Origin: Mesaphorura yosii
Taxonomy: Eukaryota > Arthropoda > Collembola > Poduromorpha > Tullbergiidae
Reading direction: 5' to 3'
DNA: 64,000 bases
NCBI GenBank assembly: GCA_009869945.1
Contig: WIXG01000185.1
Span: 62,001 to 126,000, forward strand
This document shows, one piece after another, positions 11,694-24,410 of this stretch (position 1 is its first letter; each line of letters begins with the position of its first letter). Under the pieces are notes generated by a model. It was not told where the DNA came from and did no database searches. It was given only the letters and a program-made list of their open reading frames with translations. A program made the translations under genes and the position numbers.

Positions 11694-13186
11694 TTTCTGC
11701 ACTGCCAATTTAATCAGTTTCGAACGCGTCCTTGTCTAGCTCGGGACTGAACTGATTTTGATGTAATCGCAATGTACACTTCTTCACACTTGAACACGAC
11801 CCGTGCAAACTTCCCATTAGGCAGGGGACAAGACAGACAGCCTTTCCGCGATAAGAAAATGAGCACAAACAAGCAGAGAAGGAGCGTAATCACCGGACTT
11901 TTGAACTTCTTAACGATCGTGTCAGCTCGCGTTCATGCCCCACATACGCTGAACAAAGACTCGAGTTAAGAAACTCTTGCCTCGTCATCATCGTCCTCAC
12001 GCCGTCGTGTAAATGACATTTAATTGACAAGATAAGAGTGAGCATCGTGTCAGCCAGTCCGTGCATGCATATCTAACTCGCACTCGCAGATTGAAAGATC
12101 GAGCAGTGAGCTCACTGGCCAACTGTTTGGGCTTGGTCACAATTTGTCCAAATGTGCCAATCAATCTGGCCGCTCCAAACCATATTCTCAATGCCACGGC
12201 CAAAGTCTAGAAGTATGATGTCTGTGAGCACGTTGCCGGTGCCTTGAATGACATGTGTCAATTCCCAAACAGGCGTCTCAACCAAAGGGATCTCTCACTG
12301 GATATATATCAAGACTACACATGAAGCTGAGAGCCCCGAACCGCTTCCTTGCAATGTGGGTGCGTTGATAAATAAAGCAATGACGTTATCAACAACAGTT
12401 GACAACCATGCCTTTTCCAAATCGACTCAAAGGAACGGGAAATGGGAAATATGCCATCTCGGACATTAGCAAACTTCGCAATTTAATGTTTATAGCATTT
12501 CGTGTGCACTTCGTGTGTTCTCGTTGGCCAAATTAATGGCCAATGGCGGAATACACCAGTTGCTGTTACTAATTTGACATGGTTAGGACAGTCTGTGAAG
12601 CCTGTGGGTGAATCGGACTAAACATTCAATTTTATTTTGGTTACTCATTTGTACTGGGAATCCGCTTGTCCGAATCTAAATGACGCTTGAAATACACAGC
12701 ATGATTCATTACCTTATTGCCTTCACATGCCACACCAACTTGTTCTTTGTTCATGTATACTTACTTTGTCCGGGATGAGAACATTCCCACTGCTGATACT
12801 TGGCTCGCATTCTCAAACTACAAAACGAAAACACTTGGCATCCGCAAAGTTTCGCTTGTGGACAAGATTATGGCAATGATTTTGGAGGCTCTAGCAAATT
12901 GGCGTGCGAGCTATTTTGTATCTAATTGAATTATATTGCAAGGAAAATGGTTCCAAGCTAATAGTTGAAGAGCCGAGAAGTTAGGAAGTTGATTCAGTTG
13001 CTTTCATTGGATTACGAGTATTGAGGACACTGAGGAGTCATGCCACCGAGTGGACGTGGACACGGGACAACTGCCCAACAATTCTTTACAGTGGTTGCGA
13101 TATGTAGTCAGTCCTGTTGCTTCTCAACTTGACAAACTGGGGCGAATTGTTCAATTGTTGCGCCCACTAAGTGACACGATCACACA
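11694..13186. other. intergenic between divergent SLC17 and SFSWAP genes
   Basis: About 1.5 kb that must contain both promoters, since the flanking genes point away from each other. I saw no clear TATA box and no coding segment. Confidence 0.45.
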
Positions 13187-16100
13187 ATGGCTTCCAACAT
13201 ACCTGGACCTGGAGTGGCGTCTGATCAAGCGAACGGTGAATCGGAAGACTTACTAGTGTTCGGATACGAGTCAAAACTGTACCGAGATGACTACAAGGCA
13301 GAATGGATCGAGAACGGTCGTCACCTCATCCCGTGGATGGGAGATAGCTCGATACTCGTTGATAGGTATGATATATCATTACATGCTCGAACGCGAAGGG
13401 CCCAGCGGAATCATGGTTTCTAAAATCTCCTCTGTGCACAGGTACGACGTCCGTGGCTTACTTACGGATTTAAGGCTTGGAGCCGGTCCAACTGCACTGC
13501 CATCCACCGAACCGCACATCATAGACTTTGGCTTGGATGATAGACCAACTTCAATGGAGGAGGCTGAGAGGCTGAGTGATCAAGAAAGATATCTGGCGAT
13601 GAACGATGAAGGAGACGAGGAACTGGCCTTTCATGGTAAGTTTAACATTAAACTAGTAAATGCAATTGCACAAATAATAAGCAGCATAATAATAACCAGA
13701 ACCAAATTGCGTAAATGCTACTCTTATTACAGAAATAGAGTTTAAACGACTACAAAGTGCAGTTACTGGAATCGGTCAAGACGCAGGGAATTACTCATCA
13801 GTAGGATTCAACTACGACGACCCAGGCGGAAGTATGCTCACAATATCTCCAGAAACCAATGCGAAAATTGAGTCATTGCCTAAAGCCTCATCCTCGCCCA
13901 GACGACGAAAATCCATTCATGAAGTACCCTTCGTGCCACCAGCCGGTCTTGTTATTCCCCCAGGAATGACGATGGTATGCACTAAACATTTAACTCACAT
14001 TTCCTTTACCTTGAGTTTTGAAGTTTGATCGCCAGATTAATGTTTGTCTGTTTAGCCAACCAAAATGAAGGTGCACTCAATTATCGAGAAAACAGCAAAG
14101 TTTGTTGCGGCTCACGGAGCTCAAATGGAGATCATCGTCAAAACAAAACAAGCCCACAACAAACAGTTTAACTTCCTTTATTACGAAGACCCACTGAACG
14201 AGTATTATAAGAACCTCCTCCTTGCCATTAAAGAAAATACGTACAAACCTTCAGAAGAGAACCTAACTCAAGACGACGGTGATACATCCGACGGCGATTC
14301 CGAAGGCTTCGCATCAGGGAGTGAGGAAGAAGAGGAAAGCGGTTATGGTTACCTGCACCCAAGTCTAATGAAGGGTCGTGAAGAAACTGTAAGCAAGAAT
14401 GCTATTTTCTAACATGAATATGAACAAGTGGGGTTGTTGCTAAATTAATGTTTAAATTTTGTAGGCCATGCCCATAAACTTTAATTTAAACTTCCGACCT
14501 GCAGCACTATCTAACAGTGCCTACTCTATGCTGGCCTCAAAAATCAAAGAAGTCAGTGGTGTACTCTCACCTCAAGAGGCACTCGATCAGCTCCCACAAC
14601 CTCCTGATGCATTTTCAAGTGATTCGGGAATGTCATACGACCCGTCAATTTATGGAGATCAGAATAATGGATACCAGGGCGGAGTGTGCTATGGCGATCC
14701 AACTCAGCGGATGCCTCGAACGAATCCACCGGAGAGAAGCAAGCCAAATTGCGAAGAGCAGACCATCATAGAAAAAATGGCTTCCTACGTGATTAAGAAT
14801 GGCCCAGCTTTTGAGGCAGTAGCAGGCACCAAAGGTTATCTTGCCTTGACACATTTTCAGGGATCACAATTTTATTTGATTAGCACATCTTAAGTGTGCT
14901 TATAGATTCGTTCTTAACTGTGTGTGCGTATGTGTGTGTGTGTAGACGCATGTATTTTGAATGGAATTTAGGATTGCTTCACGAGTTGAGATGAAAATCA
15001 ATCTCTTTACCTTATTTTAGGTGATCCTCGATTCCAATTTCTCGATCCTTGCCACAAGCATCATTGGTACTACCTGAACTGCAAGAAAAGATTTTCTGTG
15101 GAGGCGAGTGCCGTTGTAGCATCCGGAAATCCTGTTGGGTACAAGCCTTCCAAAAGCACAATCATAACAACGCAGGAAACCACACCTGCTACCACATCCA
15201 CTACAACAACGACAGCTAGTTTAAAAGCCAATCATGCCAGTAAGTGCATGTATTCAATTTTATAATATAAAACTATGTAGTAGTAAAACCATGTTGTAAA
15301 ATACTTTCTTCATCATTTATAGATGCATTGTCAAGAATGGCAACTCTGCCGGCTGCGTTAATCAACAAATTGGAAGAATTGAAGAAAAAGACGCAGCAAA
15401 ATAAACTGCTGAGAGAAACGCAGGAGAAAGAGGCACTAGCGGATAAGAAGCCAGTCATCAAATTTTCTTCAGCGTTGGCAAGCGTTAATCTCGGCGGTAC
15501 AGATGCGAATCCGTCTTCACAAACAGTCAACGAAAGCCCGCCTTCGCAACAATCGCTTGTTTCCTACGATCCAGACGAGACAACTAATTCTACATCCAAG
15601 CCACAAAATGACTTGGATACGCCAAAAAGTGATATTCCTTCGCAACAGGCATCGTCTGAAATCCCTGTGCCCGCTAATAATTTGCCATCAGAATCAATCG
15701 ATCGCAAAGAGGAACGACGGCGGAAAGCAGCGCTTTTCCTGCAGCGGCTGAAACCTCCGATTGCAGATAAAGAAAATTCTGTTGATACTCAACCGCCTCC
15801 TGCATCTCAACTCAATAACGAGCAGGCATTGTCTCCAACTGTAAATTCGGATGCGAAAAACCAGGATTTGACATCTGAAGAGCCCATGGAAAAAACTCAG
15901 AGCAGTCTTGACGACGACTCAGGAGGTTTACGGTCTGAAAATGGTGATGGCGCCGATGATACTAAAGAAATTGTGGCAGGTCCCAACTCAAATCGTTAGT
16001 TACCAAAAAATTATACAATGTTTGATCTTTATCACCATGATTTTAATCACTATTGTTTCAATTTTCAATTGTTTCGTCAGGACCTGAAATTCCGCAGGCT

Positions 16101-16507
16101 TACAATGAAGGACATGACGTCCATATCGAGAGCGGGAGGCTCTCGGCCAAAAGGAAAAGCCACAGGAAACATCACAGAAGTAGAAGTCGCGAAAGACCCC
16201 ATTCCAGGAGTAAAACGAAACGCCGGAGAAGTGAAAGCAGCAGCTCACCGCCTGAAGTCTACAGATTGACACCAGGCGAAGACTGCAAGTCAATTAAAGT
16301 ACATAAATCTCACAAGAAGCACAAACGAAGCTCCAGAATTGATGACGACAGAAAGTTGAAGAAAATTCCGAAAAAGAAGTGAGAAATTTACAGATTTGTT
16401 CAGTGATTTTGGTGATTCAGTAATGCATTCTATTAATTTTTAGGAAGAAACGCCACAAGTCGTCGAAGTCCCGTTCCAGAAAACTGAAGATACGTCGGGA
16501 GAAGTGA
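13187..16507 (+). CDS. SFSWAP: SFSWAP splicing regulator (suppressor of white apricot)
   Basis: Nine exons: 13187-13365, 13442-13635, 13733-13974, 14056-14388, 14465-14834, 15021-15239, 15323-15979, 16081-16378, 16444-16507, giving 851 residues. Domain order is as in animal SFSWAP. A DRY_EERY N-terminal region (VFGYESKLYRDD near residue 25, HLIPWMGD) is followed by SURP module 1 (START: KVHSIIEKTAKFVAAHG; FLYYEDPLNEYYK), an acidic linker, SURP module 2 (IIEKMASYVIKNG; DPRFQFLDPCHKHHWYY, split by an intron) and a Lys/Arg/Ser-rich RS tail (HRSRSRERPHSRSKT). It is a nuclear alternative-splicing factor. The Drosophila gene limits its own expression by retaining early introns; here intron 1 contains an in-frame stop, which is compatible with that mode but not proof of it. 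The start ATG lies in a CACAATGG context. Confidence 0.95.
14919..14944. repeat. TG-dinucleotide microsatellite in SFSWAP intron
   Basis: A run of TG repeats with one CG/TA interruption sits inside the intron that splits the second SURP module. Confidence 0.7.
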
Positions 16508-17541
16508 ACCAGTGAGAGCAGCTTCAGTCTTATTTTATGTGAAATACTAAAATGATAAGCTGCTTAGGAGGACACGCAGAGCAATTTAATAAGCAACGAA
16601 ATGTGCTAAGAATTGAATGAGTTCGCATTTGTTGAAACGCTCTGAATACAGGAGCTTCAAGAGAATTTTACTAACTACTTAAATGTTCGAATGTGATTAA
16701 TATAATATTGAAACTTGCAGGCGAGTCCACTTTTGACGTTGTACTTAATTTTAGAGCAGCATAACATTTTATACTCGGAATTTTATATATTGCTAAACAT
16801 GTGATAATCAAATCTGTAAGGTATTTACGTATTTATAGACATAGTCAAATTAAATACTATGCATTTACTAAGTAGATACAAAAATTGCCATAAGCAGCCA
16901 ATTAAATGAATGGTAAAGTATATTTTTTATTTATAAATCCGACGCGGTCGTCCCAAGACTTTTTAACCCAGTAAATTGTTGGATTCTTGAAACTCGAATA
17001 TGCTTTATGCGTAATTGAATAAACGAAGAATTGGCCAGATCACATTACCGCCGTCAGCCTCCGAATAGTGTCTAATTTTGAATGATTGCAGCGTTTTGAA
17101 ATTGCCCAGTGAAATAAAATTGCCAGCATTTGAGTTCATCAAAATTGCATGTATCAGAAGCAGGAGTCTGTGCTCAAAGCATGATTTATGAAACTATGAG
17201 GCGGATAAATCAAGTTCATGGCTGTCACAGTAAATGCTCCTGTGAAGAACGACCATGATTGCGCATGCCAACAGCGAACTGTGAGAAATGCACAGGCTGT
17301 GAGTTTTGTATTTGCTGATTCCAGCTTGGATTGTTATTCGTTAATTTCGGATGCCGACAAAGGGGCAAGCGGTTGTGAGAATTTTTACGGCAACAACAAA
17401 ATTTGTCAACTTCTCCAATAACAAAATGTTGAAACCCAACTGGTTGATGGCACATGCTAAAATTCACATTTATTCAAAACTTTTCTTACTGACATACGTA
17501 TCAAGTGGCCTGGAAACACAAATCCCTGCACGTTGTGAACA
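16508..17541. other. intergenic (3' flanks of two convergent genes)
   Basis: AT-rich sequence between the SFSWAP stop and the stop of the next minus-strand gene. Several TTTATT/AATAAA-like signals occur. The open frames here have no similarity that I recognise. Confidence 0.45.
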
Positions 17542-18448
17542 TTATAGCATTAAAGAGAAAATGCTCAATGTAATCAACGTGAAACATGAAATTGAATAAT
17601 TTGGTGCAAAATTTGACGGCTTTACAGGCTCTCCTGGTTTGTTGCCCCCAACGGATTCAGTAGTTGTCCCAGGATTTGATGGTGTGGTCCGATTCTCTGG
17701 ATCACTTGTTGTTTCCGTGGTTGGTGGCACAGCTGAAGATGGTTCCGTCTCTTGCTCATTGTCTGCGGGTTTCTCGGTACTTGTTTGGTTGTCCGGTGGT
17801 GGCCAGTTCGGAGTGTAGAATCCAGTCACTCTGTCCAAAAGACCAAAGTCGCCGTACTGGCTCGTATGAATCTCCAGTCGGAATTTCTAAATTGATGATG
17901 GAAGGTCAGGCCTGCTCTGGATATTTTCATGGGACACTTCCGACAGGACTTACATTTGTTTTGTTAGATTTAACATCAAACACCTGCCAATGGTTTTCAC
18001 CGTTCCCTTTGAAAGTTGCCGAGGCGTTGACAGCTTCGCTGATGTTAAAGTACAGAAGTGTCGCATCTCCGTGGAGGTAGGCTCGAATCTCCACTTTGTC
18101 GAAGAAAATTTGGCCGTAGGATTTGGTGAAGTAGGCATGACATTCTTTGCCAAACTCTATAGTATGGGGAAATGCCCAAACTCCAAGTGTGTCATTGAAT
18201 GGGGTCAAGTCGAAGTCTGCCGATACACTGAGAAACTTCTTGTCTATCTGAACTGGGAGCTCAAAATAGTTCATGAGGTATTTCTTCGGCAGGGTTCCAT
18301 TCTCCCATCCATAAAGATCTTTGTGCACGTCGAGCAGCGTCTGATTCACGACTTCGTTCACGAATGAATCCAGTGACTCCGAAGCATCAGATGCCCCAAC
18401 TCCAATGCAGCTCAGCCAAAATAATAAACTCAACCAAATCCTTGCCAT
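17542..18448 (-). CDS. secreted, probably GPI-anchored protein of unknown family
   Basis: Two exons, 18448-17954 and 17886-17542, give 279 residues. A signal peptide (MARIWLSLLFWLSCIGVGA) precedes a globular region of about 170 residues with several N-glycosylation sites (NQT, NGT, NDT, NIS, NAS) and only one clear Cys (GKECHAYF). A Pro/Thr/Ser/Glu-rich stalk of about 60 residues follows, then a hydrophobic C-terminus (SCFTLITLSIFSLML) that looks like a GPI-attachment signal. The globular part has alternating hydrophobic strands and an amphipathic N-terminal helix (LDSFVNEVVNQTLLDVHKDL). This resembles small extracellular lipid-binding proteins of arthropods, but I cannot name the family. The intron is 67 bp and phase 0. 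Confidence 0.75.
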
Positions 18449-18922
18449 TTTTCGGTACGCCGACTTCTGCCCTTTTGGACTACCACTTCTGAACTAAGCC
18501 CGCGATCTATAAAGTACGGACATTTTCTAGAAAATCTCGAACGACACCGGTGCTCTCATTTCAGTCTGCCACTACTTATGCTTTAAATTCTACATAATAT
18601 TATGAGATAAGGAAAAATTAGTCTTGTAATAGCTTTTAAAAGTGGCTTGACTCGGCACACCGTGAGAATTTTCGCGAATGGACATACTGATGATAGCCCA
18701 GCAGTTCAACTGAAGTAAATTCTCATACGCGACAAACGTAGACAATATACCACACAAGAAATTACACAATTAATTCTTTATTGACCAAATCCCACAAAAA
18801 GTAAACCAGCAAAAAATTTGACAGGAATAAAAATTTTGTAAAATTTTGTTCGATACCGACTACACTAAAATCTTCCGTCTTTTTCAGCACGAAGCCCTTG
18901 TTTACTTCTTCGCCGGTGCACG
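18449..18922. other. intergenic between SFSWAP-side gene and BTB gene
   Basis: Mostly AT-rich flank. The minus-strand frame that follows the BTB stop (bases 18922-18865) stays open, encoding a basic stretch ending GLRAEKDGRF, but my phasing puts it outside the CDS. Confidence 0.35.
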
Positions 18923-19490
18923 TCAATCTGGAATAGAATGTGAATGAAAATAATGATTAGGTATTGCAAGAAAGAAGTTCGAACACGTAGTGAATTGCAT
19001 ATTTGCGTCTCCTTACCGCATAAATTTGCATAGGAGCAAAGTCCTCTGATTCTCAGCATCTTCCCTAGCTCCATGAATCTGCCCATAGTCGCAATCGGAA
19101 TGACCACTTGCGATTCGTACATGAAGTTGATCAGTTCTCGAACGTAGAAGAACGGTATCCCGCTCAGCATCACGACGGGGTCTATCGTCTTCAAATGGCA
19201 CGCCTAGGAACAAGAAACGTTCGAATATTAGCTTGGAGTGGAAGCAGCGGAAACACGCTTGAGGCTCGGTTTGTCATAGTTATTCTGAGGCCTACCGTTA
19301 GCATAACCCTAAAGAACAAGCTGCTCCGCATCAGAACCTCCCGATGAGCACGAATCCCTTGGCCGTCGGCGCACGTGATGGTCACGTCCGTTCTTGTGTA
19401 CTTTCTCCTCAAGTAAGCAAAATTATTCTCAGACGGCCGAAGTCCGTGCTCCCAACACACGCAGACAGTTTGCATTTTTGAGCAAGCCAT
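18923..19490 (-). CDS. BTB/POZ-domain-only protein
   Basis: Exons 19490-19296, 19203-19017 and a final 5-nt piece 18927-18923 give about 129 residues. The BTB fold is visible: TDVTITCADGQGIRAHREVLMRSS (strand-helix core, with the conserved D and H), FFRVMLT at the first splice site, then PVVMLSGIPFFYVRELINFMYESQV and LGKMLRIRGL. Insect BTB proteins (the BTB-zinc finger group) begin with the same CVCWEHG/N..F.YL-type segment, but here nothing follows the BTB domain. Such proteins dimerise and either bridge transcription regulators or act in cullin-3 ligases. If the last intron is called differently, a basic C-terminal tail would be added. Confidence 0.6.
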
Positions 19491-22130
19491 CTTGACAGTG
19501 TTAACTTTGATGTGTGTAACTTCTGATATTTCAACTTGGAATTAATTCGGACTTGACTTTTCTCAGTACTATTCAGAGCGGGAGTGCAATTGAAAATGCT
19601 CGAAAGGAAATTGGCGTTCCTTTCTCAAGATTCGTTTGTTCATTTGGTTGATACTCCCGGCAGGTACAGCAACGGTTCCTATGTTAGTTGCGCAACGTGC
19701 CAGGCACAGGCGGCTACGCACCTGAATGGAGTTTCAAAAGTTTCATTTTTACGATTTGATTGTATTTCTACAGTCACAACAATTGAATGGATAGTAAAAA
19801 CACATATCGAAGTGTTGTTGCTTCTGTTAATCTATCATCTCATTTCTTTTAGTTTGAGTACAAACTGCGGCTCAGTCAGAGTTAAGCATAATCAGCATCC
19901 TTCTCATTCAACTGTGAAGGAGTCATAAACCAGAAATGTACCAGAAATTAATAACTTTGCAAAAGGCGTGATGCAATTATCAAGCTAGCTTATTATTTTT
20001 AGGACTGCAGAGATCATAATTCCTTCCCTGAACTGAATTCTCGAGTGCACCAGCGCACATTCAACTCGACGAGGAAGAATCGCGTCTTCTCCGCTCAAGC
20101 CCCATAAATCACGAGAAGAATGAAGAAATCGGAGGATGAACTGACATGGCCCACAGCTCACAATCACATGAGATGTAATTTTGCAATGCAAACAAAAGAG
20201 GATTCGTATTTGCACATTTAAATATGTGTTACACTTTGATGAGCAAGAAACCAGGAAGTGACGCTGACAGCCAGCTGTGGCAGTTTATGAACGGGTGGTG
20301 GGTCTGATTGGAATGCTGGCATTTACTCCTTATGGACCCAATTTGACGAGGTCTTTAGCGTGCATTGACCAGACAGGCTATTGGAGTCAATTGCCAGTCA
20401 CCCTGACTGAGTTTGAATTTATGCATTCGAATAAAATCAATGACTCATACTCTTAAGCTCCTGCCCGTGATTTCATTCAACATTATTCGAAAGCTGGTTA
20501 TTTCTTAAGTTACTTCGACATACTTTACCAAATCATAACACGACCAGTTTAAGAAATAAAACAGAGCAAGCTTTTACGACGGAGAATTATGCTTTACAAT
20601 TAGCGAAGAGAATTTGTTAAGCAATAGTTTTTAAATATGGAATTATTACTGCTGTAAGCGTGCGAGCAGTATTAACGATTCTAGAACATTTCTTTCGTAT
20701 CCTGAGAACTTCACAATGAGCTTAACGGATTTGAAGCGTACAAGCTGAGGAGAGTTCGATTCATTGGTAGCTTCCTTCAGCGTTTCTGGATTAGACTTTG
20801 GCTATGGCTATTATAGTGTTATGGACTGCGTGGGATTACCGGCCCCCATGATATAGCGTAGCGAGCATAGGAGAATGCATGCATAGCATTGTGAGGTACT
20901 TCGTCCCTATAATAGAATGCGAAGTCAGAATGAGACTTTGCGCTCTCTGAGGGCCGGCTTGACCAGTCTTAGAAGGGTTGAAAGAGGAGATTCTTCTGTC
21001 TCACTTCCTCTCTATAGCTTGCTATTGTGTAATGCACTTGTGCATTAGGCGCCTTGCCGGAGAAGAGAGGAAGCAAGTTTTGTTAGTACAAGCATCTTTT
21101 CCACTACATTCTTTCATACCGAAATGAACATGAGGCATCATCCTCCATTTTCAGTCCGAGTCGGTTGCGTCGGGTCATGGCGTGGTCGCAACCTTCTCGT
21201 GCCTCCCATTCAGTAGAGTCGCCGACTCGAGCAGTCAGTCCTTCATCACCTTGAATCATCCTTCGTTTAGTGTGATGGAAGCATCTAGAAAAGTAAGTCT
21301 GAAATTCCTCTCATAAACATTGAAACCGATGCGTACACAAATGATGCTTTTGATAGAGTCAATACTTTCCCTTAAGTAATTATGCCTTGCACCTGGTGTT
21401 TTTCGTTCACGATTTAAAATTCTTTATTTGCAGAATACTGATTCCAGGTTGCATAATTCGACTTGATAAGGAGATCATTTTCATTATTCATTTGAGAGGC
21501 TGGAGCGAAACTAAAATATGAAAGCGATCACCTCAGTAAGATTTCAGATTTGAGGATGCTGTCATAAATTCTATAGAATGTAAATGAAGAATAGATTAGC
21601 CGCTTTTGTATGCAAACAGTTTGACACTCGGAGACTGCTCTACTAATAAACCTAAATCTGGCATCATTTTTATGAGACATTTATGTTGCTGAAAATAATA
21701 AATCGCTTTACAAGTGGAAGTTTTCTCACGTGGACGAGTTTCTCTGCAAACAAGCGTCATGCCGATGCAAGTTTCCGCTGATTGAATTGAATGAATCAGT
21801 GACACGAATTCGGGTAGCTCAATTTTGACTTGTCCTTGTACCTTCGCCTGCCTCAATATCAAATTTGATGTAACTCGAGCCCAATGCTTTCTTTGGCGTC
21901 AAGACTGTAATTAAAGATGTTTGTCACTTTCAGTCAAAGACGGTGCAGCGACACGTGCCTGTGTGAGAGTCCACCGATCCGAATGCAAATAAAGGTGGCC
22001 ACATTTTCTGACGTAAATGAAATTTGGAAAAAATAAGCTATTAACCTTGCACATGGTCGTAAACACCCAAATTAGATTTCAATTGTGCTGACACGGGTGG
22101 ACAGTGTAGAAGTGGCATGATTGGATACCC
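19491..22130. other. long intergenic stretch; possible orphan first exon near 21.25 kb
   Basis: No gene is supported over about 2.6 kb. Near 21236 an arthropod initiator (TCAGTC) precedes ATGGAAGCATCTAGAAAA followed by a strong GTAAGT donor at 21294, which looks like the first exon of a gene or an alternative leader for the small gene at 22248. Joining it to the AG at about 22214 gives only a very short frame. A GGTTGCG...CGCAACC stem lies just upstream (about 21168-21199). Confidence 0.35.
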
Positions 22131-22176
22131 TATAAATACTAATCCGACGCCTCACAATTTCAACTCGAATTTCAGT
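22131..22176 (+). promoter_or_regulatory. TATA box and initiator of the small Ala/Ser-rich gene
   Basis: TATAAATA at 22131-22138 is followed by TCAGT at 22172-22176, the arthropod initiator consensus, 70-75 bp before the ATG. The spacing of about 40 bp is slightly long, so another start such as the TTCAACT near 22160 is possible. Confidence 0.55.
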
Positions 22177-22247
22177 CCAAATCTGTAAACGAGAAGCTCC
22201 AAGCCTCTTCGAAGTCTGTTTCAGAGCACTACAAGCAAGAATTCAAA

Positions 22248-22737
22248 ATGAACACTTTTCTTCTCTTCGCCGTTCTCGTGTCTGTCATTATGGCTCAGGT
22301 TAGTCGTCAGGGTTCTCTATTAACATTTTCAAATTTCTGCATCTTGCAGTGTACGCCTTCCCCCAGCACAACTCTCTTTTCTGAATCTAAATTCGAATTT
22401 TTGATTTTGTTATCTGCAGGGGCTGCCATACCCTGAAACTCCGGCGTCTGGAGCTTCATCTTCGAATGCTGCGACCGCAGCGGAGGCCCCTGCCTCTAGT
22501 GCCACTTCTGGATCGTCTGGGTCTTCTTCCAAAGCTGCCAGCGATGGTTCAAGCCCTGCAGCATCTGGTTCCAGCTCCGGCACAGGCTTTTCATCATTTA
22601 GCCCCGGTGGTCTCACAGACGTTGTAAGAGCTGCCAGCACTAACATCACAGCCAGTGCTGAAAAGGCCGCCAAGAGTGGCTCAACTGACGCTGGTACTGC
22701 CGCTTCTGGCACTGGCGCTTCCGGTACATCTCGTTAG
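22248..22737 (+). CDS. small secreted Ala/Ser/Gly-rich protein
   Basis: Exons 22248-22298 and 22420-22737 encode 122 residues. The first exon is exactly a signal peptide (MNTFLLFAVLVSVIMAQ) and the 121-bp intron falls at its end. The mature part, starting GLPYPETP, is almost only Ala, Ser, Gly, Thr and Pro in loose GSSSG/AAS blocks, with one more ordered helix-prone patch (LTDVVRAASTNI). There are no Cys residues. Such composition fits a silk-, glue-, mucin- or cuticle-like secreted product; no family is recognised. It has its own TATA promoter and an AATAAA 90 bp after the stop, so it looks like a complete, strongly expressed short gene. Confidence 0.7.
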
Positions 22738-22826
22738 AGAAAAATCGTTCAAAGAAATATTAGATTAGGTACATTATTTCAAACCTGTTCATATCGTGTC
22801 AACACATTAACATCGTTGTATTGTTC

Positions 22827-22832
22827 AATAAA
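22827..22832 (+). terminator. polyadenylation signal AATAAA
   Basis: AATAAA 90 bp downstream of the stop of the small Ala/Ser-rich secreted protein gene. Confidence 0.6.
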
Positions 22833-22837
22833 GTAAA

Positions 22838-24410
22838 ATAGTACTCTAAAAGTAATTATGTTCTGCTCTCCCTTTTTATTATCCTCTCCTTCATCATTTT
22901 TTCTGTAAAACGCTTTGCTACGCTGTCGTAAAAATCGGAATCGCCAATCAGGTCTCAGCATGATCAACTTATGAATTCTTCTTGGAGGAGAAAAATGAAA
23001 TTTGGAGCCAGGTTGCAGTGCTTCAGCACTTTTAGGAATTTATATTTTGCAGCCGGTATCAGGTACCAGTTGTACCTTTCTAGAACATTCTCTCCTCATG
23101 GCCTAACAAACTATTGCCTCGTGGAGTACCAGGGCTATCATTCTCGCATTTATCAAAGTGATCAAGGCCAAGAAAAACAACGGTCGGCGAAGTCGACTTC
23201 ACTTTTGACTTCTGAAACAAGCTGAAGTCAACCAATAACCAACACATTGGCAAGTATTCGTCTCAACATAATGGGTCAGTCGAAGGCTAAAGACCAACGG
23301 CAGTAGCAGGGCACTGGCGAGGGTTAAATGGCGAAATAGTTACAAATGACTCTAATGCTGAGATTACATGCTTGATGCAGAGAGGAGTCCAATAGCAGCT
23401 GTGAGATTCTACGCTTTCTGGAGGAAGAGTCCATTCGCAATTTTCATTCTCATTTTACATTGATCTGGCAAGGAGATTGAAATCTTAAAAGGGGTCGCTT
23501 GTAGCACTTGTGCCTTGAGGGATGTCGTAGCACTTTGCAAAGTACAATCTCCTATCACAGATGCGTCGAATGGAGTGATCTGGTTCGTCCTCACGCACGG
23601 CCTGGCCTCAATGCTTTTTGTCCAGTGCGGCGCATGTGCTGTGGAAGAGAAAAGGTGAGACTCAAGATTTAAATGTCCTAGTGCGTGGTTTCACAAACGG
23701 ATTTAAGTTTTGCCTGCCCAAGCTGCAAGCGTTCAGGTCGACGGGGTGGCATTGCTTAATTTAGATCCTAGAACCTAGCCAAGATGAGTATCAGTGATTG
23801 ATTGGAGGATTCAGTGCTTCCAGTTTTTCAAGAGTTTAGCTGCTGCTTGCTGGAGGTGCTACTGATTGCTTTCGTCAAGGTCTCAACTAGTGGCCGGATG
23901 CCTCACCTTCTCTTATGAACAAATTCTAGCCGCTTAATAACAACTGTGAGCCGCAAATTGCGGGTATGGACCCAAATTGCATCAATTTCTAAAGTACGGC
24001 ATCACTTCAATCATTCATATGGGGTATTGATTTTATTTATTCCCATTTTTCGGTATTATCACAGATTAAACCACAAATGTGGCTAGCACCAGTGTTCCAA
24101 CCTCAAACTGTATGATGGGACAACTAAAAAACCTTGACTGATGGCAAAATCTAATACTATTCCGTACAATGTAAATTTCGATATAAAAGTATTCCATCGT
24201 TCCATGGGGTTGTACGTCGGTAAATTTTTAAGAGGAGTAGGTCCTAGGATTTTTAACGTTTTTATTTATATTTTGTGTATTGTAATTTGACAGATATCAA
24301 AAGCCTTCGGCAGTTGCTAATTTGGATCTCTGATCAGTATCATTGTGAATTCTCGTAAGCCTTGGCACTGAGGCAGCAACAAAAAACTCCGTCTTTAGGA
24401 AATGAGTAAT
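22838..24410. other. intergenic
   Basis: About 1.6 kb with no coding segment I can support. Frames at about 22971-23225 (+) and 23409-23594 (-) are open but show no similarity and no good splice partners. Confidence 0.4.
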
